Shown: positions 1 through 5,318 of the stretch, in pieces
Numbering within the stretch: position 1 is the first letter of the stretch
Layout of the letters: each line of letters starts with the position of its first letter
From: Hydrogenophilales bacterium RIFOXYD1_FULL_62_11
Lineage (GTDB): Bacteria; Pseudomonadota; Gammaproteobacteria; Burkholderiales; Thiobacillaceae
DNA: 6,315 nucleotides
Direction of reading: 5' to 3'
Assembly (NCBI GenBank): GCA_001802655.1
Contig: MGZO01000092.1
Span: 4,217 to 10,531, forward strand
Position numbers and translations under genes: made by a program
The notes under the pieces: model-generated
Told to the model about the DNA's origin: nothing
What the model saw: the letters and a program-made list of their open reading frames with translations, nothing else
Database searches by the model: none

Positions 1-474
1 ATAGGGGCCGGCTTCCAGGCGGCGCAACAACTCGCCGACATCCTCGGCATGCGCCAGGTCCTCGTTGTCCAGGCGGCCAAACGTGCCCATCGGGATCAGC
101 CGGGCGAGAATGGCCGCAGGGCGCTCGCCCGTCATCTTGCTGCGCAGCAGGGTTTTCACATTGGACATCTCGAAGCGCGCGGTCCAGAAGGTAAGAAACC
201 TGCGCGCGTTGCCGGACAGGGGCCGGATCAGCACACGCGTCTCGTCGAGGACCTGGACAATGATGCGTTGTTCCAGCGAGCTGGAATCCTGCACGCCGTC
301 CGTCCTGTCGTAGCCCATCGCCAGTTGCGGCAAGCCTCGTCCGATCAGCTTCTCTGCCACCGCCTCATCCGGCAGCTCGATCAGCTCCTCCAGCGCTTCA
401 TCCGGCAAGAGGCGGCCTGCATACAGGCTGACACGGGTATCGAGATAGGCAGACATGGCGGTTGGGTCGTGCAT
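1..474 (-). CDS. V/A-type ATPase subunit C (NtpC/AC39 family), 3' part outside window
   Basis: N-terminal 158 residues of the central-stalk connector that joins the rotor shaft to the membrane ring in V/A-type ATPases. The protein starts MHDPTAMSAYLDTRVSLYAG and continues past base 1 with no stop. Two features match bacterial subunit C such as that of Thermus: the start AYLDTRVSLYAGRLL (residues 9-23) resembles its YLNARV-RRGTLL stretch, and ARFEMSNVKTLLRSKMTGE resembles its LRNDLHNLQALLRAKATGR. An IPMGTF stretch follows at the place where the relative has a LPGTL. The ATG at 474 has AAGGGGG 9 bases before it. A second in-frame ATG at 456 (residue 7) has no visible site, although the conserved part begins just after it. 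The gap to the upstream stalk gene is 37 bases. Whether the enzyme makes ATP or pumps H+ or Na+ cannot be told from this subunit. Confidence 0.86.
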   Translation of the reverse strand, partial: MHDPTAMSAYLDTRVSLYAGRLLPDEALEELIELPDEAVAEKLIGRGLPQLAMGYDRTDGVQDSSSLEQRIIVQVLDETRVLIRPLSGNARRFLTFWTARFEMSNVKTLLRSKMTGERPAAILARLIPMGTFGRLDNEDLAHAEDVGELLRRLEAGPY

Positions 475-480
475 TGTGCG

Positions 481-510
481 GGTCCCCCTTCCCGTCAGGG
501 GCGGGGAACC
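481..510 (-). promoter_or_regulatory. Hairpin covering the ribosome-binding site of ATPase subunit C
   Basis: In the minus-strand RNA, bases 510-498 pair with 493-481. There are eight outer pairs (seven Watson-Crick and one U-G), a 2x2 internal loop (GC against AA), three G-C pairs and a UGAC loop. The 3' arm contains AAGGGGG (490-484), the likely ribosome-binding site 9 bases before the ATG at 474. There is no trailing U tract, so it is not an intrinsic terminator. It fills most of the 37-base gap between the two ATPase genes and could limit translation of the second. Confidence 0.6.
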
Positions 511-511
511 C

Positions 512-847
512 TCATACGGTCGGGTCGAGCAACAGGGCCAGGGCCGCATCCACTGCTTCGGACTCGTGGCGGGCTGCCAGCTCACGCAGCACGCGCTGGC
601 GTTCGCCGTATTTACGCGAAAACTCCGCAACCACCTGGTCGGCGCGTCCCTGTGCCTCATGCAGATAAGGCGCCCGAAGCTCGACCCGGCCGGCATCGAA
701 ACGCGCCTCGGCGTCACGCACGGCAGCCAGCGCGTCATCCATCATGCGCTGACGTTCACGGCTGGCGTCGTCGATCACCGCTTGCGCGCGGGTCTCGGCT
801 TCCAGCAGTCGTTGCAGGGTGTCATCCAAGCGATTTCCATCCGTCAA
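512..847 (-). CDS. V/A-type ATPase peripheral-stalk subunit, G/H (E-like) coiled coil
   Basis: Small cytoplasmic protein (111 aa), almost entirely charged alpha-helix: Glu, Arg, Ala and Asp in heptad-like spacing, with no Cys, no membrane segment and no signal. The pattern around residues 9-50 (LQRLLEAETRAQAVIDDASR and following) resembles V/A-ATPase subunit G/H and F-type subunit b, which form the peripheral stalk. The following gene is ATPase subunit C, which supports the assignment. The frame is closed by a TGA at 850-848, so the first usable codon is TTG at 847, 10 bases after GGAG. A better spaced ATG at 851 reads a different frame and stops after 9 codons, so the start is uncertain (see findings). 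Subunit E is the alternative, as it usually precedes C, but E is much longer, near 190 residues. Family call moderate; exact subunit letter uncertain. Confidence 0.68.
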   Translation of the reverse strand: MTDGNRLDDTLQRLLEAETRAQAVIDDASRERQRMMDDALAAVRDAEARFDAGRVELRAPYLHEAQGRADQVVAEFSRKYGERQRVLRELAARHESEAVDAALALLLDPTV

Positions 848-897
848 TCATGTTCAGCTCCGCCCTTGCACCTTGGCCCAATAAAGCCGAACCCGAG
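848..897 (-). other. 50-base junction between the hydrogenase and V-ATPase genes
   Basis: The space between the hupE stop (TAG) and the start of the next gene. I see no stem followed by a U run, and no paired -35/-10 elements on the minus strand. The sequence therefore does not show that the hydrogenase operon ends here. It contains GGAG at 861-858, the ribosome-binding site of the downstream gene. Confidence 0.5.
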
Positions 898-1470
898 CTA
901 CGCCAGGGCCAGCAGCGCTGCACCGGTGGCCACGATGCCAATGCCGGCCATCTGCATCGCACGGCGGCCGAGCAAGCCGCCGGCGATGCCCACACCATGC
1001 AGGCAAGCCGCCGCCAGCACGAAGCCCAGGGCATACAACACGGGCGACGTGGCCTGCGGCATTTCCAGTCCGTGGGCGTAGCCGTGGAACAGCGCGAATC
1101 CGGCGGCGACTGCCATGCCAGCCGTCACCGCCCATTGACGCCGCGTGGCGATCAGCAGACCCAATACCAGCACCGAGGCCGCGATACCGGTCTCAATCTG
1201 TGGCAGCGCCAGACCTGCCCACGCCAGCCCGCCGCCCAACACCATCGCGCTGACAAAGGCGGCGGGCACCGCCCACAGCGCACGGCCGCCCTGCTGCGCC
1301 GCCCACAGGCCGATCGCGATCATGGCCAGCAGGTGATCCAGTCCAAGGAAGGGGTGTGCCAGACCGCCGGCGAAACCGGCTGCCATATGACCGGGGTGAG
1401 CGTATGCCGAGCTGGCGTAGAGGCAGAGGGCGGTCAGGGTGATGGTTGGTGCATGCTTCATCGGTTTCAT
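898..1470 (-). CDS. hupE: HupE/UreJ family metal (nickel) permease
   Basis: Predicted membrane permease (190 aa) that would bring in nickel for the hydrogenase. Residues 1-24 are a cleavable signal peptide with the cut predicted after AYA, leaving a mature N-terminus HPGH. Family motifs are HPFLGLDHLLAM (residues 39-50), FHGYAHGLE (128-136) and a conserved His at 158. Several of these histidines and D45 are likely metal ligands. About six hydrophobic helices follow the signal. I chose the ATG at 1470 because GGAG lies 8 bases upstream and because it gives a normal signal peptide; starting at GTG 1494 would add 8 polar residues in front. It begins 20 bases after the hynL stop, so it is the accessory gene of the same operon. 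Nickel as substrate is inferred from the hydrogenase context; some relatives have been linked to other metals such as cobalt. Confidence 0.93.
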   Translation of the reverse strand: MKPMKHAPTITLTALCLYASSAYAHPGHMAAGFAGGLAHPFLGLDHLLAMIAIGLWAAQQGGRALWAVPAAFVSAMVLGGGLAWAGLALPQIETGIAASVLVLGLLIATRRQWAVTAGMAVAAGFALFHGYAHGLEMPQATSPVLYALGFVLAAACLHGVGIAGGLLGRRAMQMAGIGIVATGAALLALA

Positions 1471-1478
1471 TGCGTGTT

Positions 1479-1484
1479 CTCCAG
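1479..1484 (-). promoter_or_regulatory. Ribosome binding site of hupE
   Basis: CTGGAG on the minus strand lies 8 bases before the ATG at 1470. It selects this start over the in-frame GTG at 1494, which overlaps the hynL stop and has no such site. Confidence 0.75.
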
Positions 1485-1490
1485 AATTCA

Positions 1491-3254
1491 TCACTTGATT
1501 TTCACCTGCACCAGTTCATCGCCATCCGGGTCGGTCACGTGCACGGCGCAGGCGATGCAGGGGTCGAACGAATGGATGGTGCGCAGGATTTCGATTGGCT
1601 GTTTCGGATCAAGCATGACGTGGTTGTCCTGCAGCGCCGCCTCGTAGGCGCCCGGCTGGCCTTTTGCGTCACGCGGACCGGCATTCCAGGTGCTGGGCAC
1701 CACCGCCTGGTAGTTGCTGATCTTGGCGTCGTCGATGACGATCCAGTGGCTCAAGCCGCCGCGCGGCGCCTCCATCAGGCCGACGCCCTGCATGTGCTTG
1801 GGCCAGGTCGACGGATCCCAGTACTGGTCGTTGAAGGTACGTACATCGCCCGCCTTGATGTTGGCGATGAGCTGGTCGTACCAACCCTGCATCGCGTCGG
1901 CCAGGATTTTCGATTCCAGCGTGCGCGCAGCGGTGCGGCCGAGCGTCGAGAACAGCGCATCGACCGGGACGTCGAGCGTCTTCAGCGTCATGCCCACCAG
2001 CTCCTTCGCTTGTTCGTTACCACTGGCATACAGCATCAGCACGCGGGCAAGCGGGCCGACTTCCATGGACTTTCCCTGCCAGCGCGGCGACTTCATCCAG
2101 GAGTATTTCTGGTCGACGTTGAGGTGTTGGTAAGGCGGTTTCGGCCCGGTGTAGTTGAGCTCGGTTTCGCCCTTGAACGGGTGCAAGCCCTGCGCATCGC
2201 CCTGGCTGTATTTGTACCAGGAGTGGCTGACGAATTCCTGGATCTCGTTGTCCGCATCCAGATCGATCGGGTGAATTGTGGTCAGGTCGCGGTTGAGAAT
2301 CACGCCGCGCGGGATCAGATAGGAATCCGGATCCCAGAAACCTTTCGACGGCAGGTCGCCGAACGACAGGAAATTGCCCAAGCCCTCACCGCGCCCGCCC
2401 CAGTCTTTGTAGAAACCAGCGATGGCGAGCGTGTCCGGCACATAAACCTGATCGACGAAATCGCGCATCTGCCTGATGACGTTCTGTACCGTCTGCAGGC
2501 CCACCATGTTGAGCGCAGTGGCATCCTGGCCACCGCCGCTGGTATGTACCGAAATGGCCGAGGGCACGCCGCCCACCACGAAGTTGGGGTGCGGATTCTT
2601 GCCACCGAATATGGTGTGCAGTTTGACCACATCACGTTGCCAGGCGAGCGCATCAAGGTAGTGCGCCACCGCCATCAGGTTGGCTTCTGGCGGCAGTTTG
2701 TAGGCGGGGTGGCCCCAGTAGGCGTTGGAAAAAATGCCCAGCTGGCCTTGCTCGACAAAGGTCTTCACCTTCTTCTGCACGTCGGCGAAGTAGCCTGGCG
2801 AAGACCTGGGATAGCTCGAAAGCGATTGCGCCAGTGCCGAGGTGGCCTTGGGGTCGGCCTTGAGCGCGGACACCACATCGACCCAGTCGAGTGCATGCAG
2901 GTGATAAAAATGCATCACGTGGTCATGCACGTATTGCGCGGCAATCATCAGGTTGCGGATCAGTTCCGCATTTTTCGGAATGCTGTAGCTGGGGATGGCG
3001 CGATGCAGCGCATCTTCCACCGAGCGCACCGAGGCGATGCCGTGCACCAAAGTGCAAACGCCGCAGATGCGCTGGGCGAAGGCCCAGGCGTCGCGCGGAT
3101 CGCGGCCGCGCAGGATGATCTCGATACCACGCACCATGGTGCCGGCGGAATACGCGCTGATGATCTTGCCGCTGGCATCGGTTTCGGCCTCGATGCGCAA
3201 GTGACCCTCGATGCGGGTGATGGGGTCGACAACGACGCGCTGTGCTGTGGTCAT
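1491..3254 (-). CDS. hynL: [NiFe] hydrogenase large (catalytic) subunit HynL
   Basis: Catalytic subunit (587 aa, usual family length) that splits H2 at the NiFe(CN)2CO site. The N-terminal L1 motif is RICGVC with C64 and C67, followed by H71. The C-terminal L2 motif is DPCIACAVH with C566 and C569. These four cysteines bind nickel, and two of them bridge to iron. E17 in RIEGH is the conserved N-terminal Glu implicated in proton transfer, and R498 in EAPRGGLSHW matches the conserved Arg above the active site. Fifteen residues (VTDPDGDELVQVKIK) follow H572; in this family a dedicated endopeptidase removes such a tail after nickel insertion. There is no signal peptide: the subunit is exported with HynS through the Tat pathway. 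The protease and hyp maturation genes are not in this window. Having the large subunit after isp1 and isp2, instead of next to hynS, is the mark of Isp-type operons. All active-site residues are present, so the enzyme should be functional. Confidence 0.98.
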   Translation of the reverse strand: MTTAQRVVVDPITRIEGHLRIEAETDASGKIISAYSAGTMVRGIEIILRGRDPRDAWAFAQRICGVCTLVHGIASVRSVEDALHRAIPSYSIPKNAELIRNLMIAAQYVHDHVMHFYHLHALDWVDVVSALKADPKATSALAQSLSSYPRSSPGYFADVQKKVKTFVEQGQLGIFSNAYWGHPAYKLPPEANLMAVAHYLDALAWQRDVVKLHTIFGGKNPHPNFVVGGVPSAISVHTSGGGQDATALNMVGLQTVQNVIRQMRDFVDQVYVPDTLAIAGFYKDWGGRGEGLGNFLSFGDLPSKGFWDPDSYLIPRGVILNRDLTTIHPIDLDADNEIQEFVSHSWYKYSQGDAQGLHPFKGETELNYTGPKPPYQHLNVDQKYSWMKSPRWQGKSMEVGPLARVLMLYASGNEQAKELVGMTLKTLDVPVDALFSTLGRTAARTLESKILADAMQGWYDQLIANIKAGDVRTFNDQYWDPSTWPKHMQGVGLMEAPRGGLSHWIVIDDAKISNYQAVVPSTWNAGPRDAKGQPGAYEAALQDNHVMLDPKQPIEILRTIHSFDPCIACAVHVTDPDGDELVQVKIK

Positions 3255-3262
3255 GAATGAGG

Positions 3263-3269
3263 CTCCTTA
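3263..3269 (-). promoter_or_regulatory. Ribosome binding site of hynL, overlapping the isp2 stop
   Basis: TAAGGAG on the minus strand, 8 bases before the ATG at 3254. Its TAA is the stop codon of isp2, so ribosomes finishing isp2 stop on the hynL entry site, an arrangement that favours translational coupling. Confidence 0.85.
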
Positions 3270-4550
3270 CGACTTGATTGCCGCTTGCGGCGCGTTGTCC
3301 GGAATGTGCTCGGCGATCAGCTCGGTCAAGCCGATCACCGGGAGTTCCATCTGGTAATGCTCGAGACTTTCTTCCAGCACGATGCGGCAGTTGGCACAGG
3401 CCGTCACCACCCGATCCGGTTTGACGGCTTCGAACTGGGATTTCTTTTTCTTGAAGGCTTCGAGCCGCAGTGCCTCGCCTTCCTCGATGGCCGATGCACC
3501 GCCGCCGCCGCCGCAGCACCAGTTCATGTAGCCGGCATCCGGCATCTCGACGAAATTCTTCGCCACCAGGTTCATCAGCGTGCGTGGCTGCTGGATCACG
3601 CCGCCACGGCGCACCAGCTGGCAGGGATCGTGAAAGGTCAGCTTGTCGGTCTCAAAGCCTTCGGTTTTCAGCAATCCTTGCTGCTGGAATTCGTCCAGCA
3701 CTTCGATGATGTGCTTGACCTCGAAGCTGAACGGCCGCCCGACCAGATTGGCGCCCTCCCAGCGCAGCGCGGTGTAGGCATGGCCGCATTCGGGGCTGAT
3801 CACAGTCTTGACCTTGAGCTTTTCTGCGCCTTCGACGATGCGCGAGACGATGACCTTGGCCAAGTCCGAGTTGCCAATCTGGATGCCGGCGTTGGTGGCC
3901 TCGAAGGCGGTCGAGCACAGCGTCCAGGTCTTGCCGGCCTGATGCATGATCTTGGCGACAGCAGCGAGGTATTCGGGGAAGTTGATGATTTCCATCGACG
4001 ACAGCATCACCATGTACTCGGCACCTTCCACATCAAGCGGAATCGGAAGGCCGTAGTCTTCTTCGACGTGTTTCATCTGCGCCTGCACCGCAGGCAGTTT
4101 GACCCCCATCGGGCTGCCGATGGTGACGGTGCGCTCGACCGCGCCCTTGATGCCTTCAGGCGCGTGGCCGGAGGCCGACATGCCCTCGCGGAATTTGCGC
4201 ACCATGTAGACGATGTCGTTGCCGACCGGACAGACAGCGGAACAGCGCCCGCACAGGGTGCAGCTGTTGTAGACCAGTTCCTGCCATTGATCGAGTTCGC
4301 CGTCGGTGACGGGTTTGGACAGCCCGACCATTTTCTTCAGCCGCCCCAGCAGGGTGTATTCCTGTTCGTAGATGCGGCGCAACGGCTCCAGCTTGTGGAT
4401 CGGCGTGTACTTGGGGTCGCCGGTTTCCGTATAGAACAGGCACGCCTCGGCGCACAGGCCGCAGTGCACGCAGCTTTCGAAGTAGCTGGCGATGGGCGCG
4501 TCGATGACTTCCTTGAGGACGCGGATGCCTTTTTCGAGTGTGGCGCTCAT
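3267..4550 (-). CDS. isp2: Isp2, HdrD/DsrK-like Fe-S protein of the hydrogenase complex
   Basis: Cytoplasmic electron-accepting subunit (427 aa), resembling heterodisulfide reductase subunit HdrD, GlpC and DsrK. Two ferredoxin-type motifs bind [4Fe-4S] clusters: C27/C30/C33/C37 and C97/C100/C103/C107, the last followed by Pro. The C-terminal part has one complete CCG motif: C310 (HDPC), C345-C346 (NWCCGGGGG) and C385/C388 (ACANC). The spacing of 34 and 38 residues fits the cysteine-rich module that holds the special [4Fe-4S] cluster in HdrB/HdrD. An earlier copy of the module is degenerate, with only C212 and C255 (SPECGHAY) left. No signal peptide or membrane segment is seen, in keeping with a cytoplasmic protein docked on Isp1. 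The start follows a perfect Shine-Dalgarno sequence. The stop TAA is part of the hynL ribosome-binding site. The physiological acceptor (sulfur or disulfide chemistry, or quinone) is not shown by the sequence. Confidence 0.95.
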   Translation of the reverse strand: MSATLEKGIRVLKEVIDAPIASYFESCVHCGLCAEACLFYTETGDPKYTPIHKLEPLRRIYEQEYTLLGRLKKMVGLSKPVTDGELDQWQELVYNSCTLCGRCSAVCPVGNDIVYMVRKFREGMSASGHAPEGIKGAVERTVTIGSPMGVKLPAVQAQMKHVEEDYGLPIPLDVEGAEYMVMLSSMEIINFPEYLAAVAKIMHQAGKTWTLCSTAFEATNAGIQIGNSDLAKVIVSRIVEGAEKLKVKTVISPECGHAYTALRWEGANLVGRPFSFEVKHIIEVLDEFQQQGLLKTEGFETDKLTFHDPCQLVRRGGVIQQPRTLMNLVAKNFVEMPDAGYMNWCCGGGGGASAIEEGEALRLEAFKKKKSQFEAVKPDRVVTACANCRIVLEESLEHYQMELPVIGLTELIAEHIPDNAPQAAIKS

Positions 4551-4660
4551 ACTGCTTCCTCCTTAACCATTGGAGTTATGCCAAGGCGATTGGGTCGGTC
4601 GCTACCAGCATTCGCGGCCGGTCGCATCCCCGCCTGGCGGGGCCCCTGCTCCCTGCTCAT
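4547..4660 (-). CDS. Possible 37-aa overlapping ORF between isp1 and isp2 (unrecognised)
   Basis: An ATG at 4660 overlaps the isp1 stop in the form ATGA. The frame stays open for 37 codons across the whole isp1-isp2 spacer, and its TGA overlaps the isp2 ATG (again ATGA). An SD-like AAGGGGG (4674-4668) lies 7 bases before the start. The product begins MSREQGPRQAG and ends TPMVKEEAV. It is small, polar and Arg-rich, with no membrane segment or Cys motif, and I recognise no family. The last codons (Val-Lys-Glu-Glu) are simply the isp2 Shine-Dalgarno sequence read as codons. It could be a real coupling peptide that keeps ribosomes moving from isp1 to isp2, or chance in a GC-rich spacer. Isp operons known to me do not have a named gene here. 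Confidence 0.22.
   Translation of the reverse strand: MSREQGPRQAGMRPAANAGSDRPNRLGITPMVKEEAV
4558..4565 (-). promoter_or_regulatory. Ribosome binding site of isp2
   Basis: TAAGGAGG, an 8-base perfect match to the anti-Shine-Dalgarno sequence, sits 7 bases before the ATG at 4550. It is the strongest site in the window and fixes the isp2 start. Confidence 0.9.
4628..4642 (-). repeat. GC palindrome in the isp1-isp2 spacer
   Basis: The minus strand reads CCCCGCCAGGCGGGG, a perfect 7-1-7 inverted repeat. It can fold as a 5-bp G/C stem with a 5-base loop. A second palindrome, GGGGCCCC, overlaps it at 4639-4646, and next to that the 7-mer GAGCAGG is repeated in tandem (4658-4645) at the isp1 stop. 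There is no following U run, so it is not a typical rho-independent terminator. An mRNA processing or stabilising hairpin is possible. Confidence 0.5.
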
Positions 4661-5316
4661 ACGGGTACCCCCTTGTGCGCGTTCGCCCGGCCGTTGTACC
4701 AGCGCGAGCCGAACAACGTGAAGGCATGGAATAGCTTGGTGAAGGGCAGCACGATGAGCAGGATTTCCACGCTCAGGATATGCACGGCCAGCATCGTCGT
4801 ATAGGGCAATAGCAGATGCTGCACCGCCATCCAGCCGGTCAGCACCGGCAGAAAAGTCACCGCCCAGGTGAACCAGTCCTCGAAGGTGCTGAGGAAGCGC
4901 TTGACCGGCTTGTTGATGCGGTCGACCAGCATCACCACCATCGCCGCCATCGTCACCACCGCAGCCAGATCGATGAACTGCGACGGCAGGCCGGGCCATG
5001 AGAGACCGGTGAGGTTCTTCACCAACAGGATGTGCGGCGCGAACCCGAACACGACGACCGCCAACCCGATGTGGAAAATGTAGCCGCCGATATAGCTCAC
5101 CGGCGAACGCTTCAGCAGGCCTGGCGGCGGCAGCGAACGCCGGAACACGGTATGCAGGCCGGACGCGCCGGCAGCGTGGCGCGGCGCGGACAGATCCTTC
5201 TTACGCCCCAGCGAGTAGATTTCGAACAGGCGCCACAACACCCCCAGCAGGAAAATGCCGACGGCGATGTCAAGCCCCGGCCCGCGCACCCAAGTCAAAA
5301 ATTGCAGTTCATTCAT
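4657..5316 (-). CDS. isp1: Isp1, NarI-like membrane cytochrome b of the hydrogenase complex
   Basis: Predicted integral membrane di-haem b protein (219 aa) that takes electrons from HynS and passes them across the membrane to Isp2. Five hydrophobic segments are visible, near residues 14-34, 75-98, 115-133, 147-168 and 174-200. Candidate haem ligands are H82 and H95 in helix 2, and H179 and H197 in helix 5; the 18-residue spacing of the last pair matches the nitrate reductase gamma subunit NarI. I chose the ATG at 5316 because GGAG (5328-5325) sits 8 bases before it. An in-frame ATG at 5322 overlaps the hynS stop as ATGA but lies only 2 bases from that GGAG, so it would merely add Met-Ser. Position between hynS and isp2 is diagnostic of Isp-type operons. 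The haem ligand choice is by analogy with NarI. A HupC-type cytochrome b is the alternative, but the isp2 neighbour argues against it. Confidence 0.93.
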   Translation of the reverse strand: MNELQFLTWVRGPGLDIAVGIFLLGVLWRLFEIYSLGRKKDLSAPRHAAGASGLHTVFRRSLPPPGLLKRSPVSYIGGYIFHIGLAVVVFGFAPHILLVKNLTGLSWPGLPSQFIDLAAVVTMAAMVVMLVDRINKPVKRFLSTFEDWFTWAVTFLPVLTGWMAVQHLLLPYTTMLAVHILSVEILLIVLPFTKLFHAFTLFGSRWYNGRANAHKGVPV

Positions 5317-5318
5317 GC

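Noticed and set aside
481..510. Rho-independent terminator between the two ATPase genes
   Set aside because: The hairpin has no following U run and sits directly over the next gene's ribosome-binding site.
49..1647. A 532-codon plus-strand frame across the ATPase genes, hupE and the end of hynL
   Set aside because: It covers four recognised minus-strand genes and their junctions. Its Arg/His/Gln-rich low-complexity product has no motif.
1446..3260. A 604-codon open frame on the plus strand, antisense to hynL
   Set aside because: It mirrors the real hynL codons. The product is rich in His, Arg, Val and Asp with no family motif, as expected where GC-rich codon bias suppresses stops on the opposite strand.
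3285..4721. A 478-codon plus-strand frame antisense to isp2 and the spacer
   Set aside because: It lies opposite isp2, which has clear Cys motifs and a perfect ribosome-binding site; the antisense product shows no domain.
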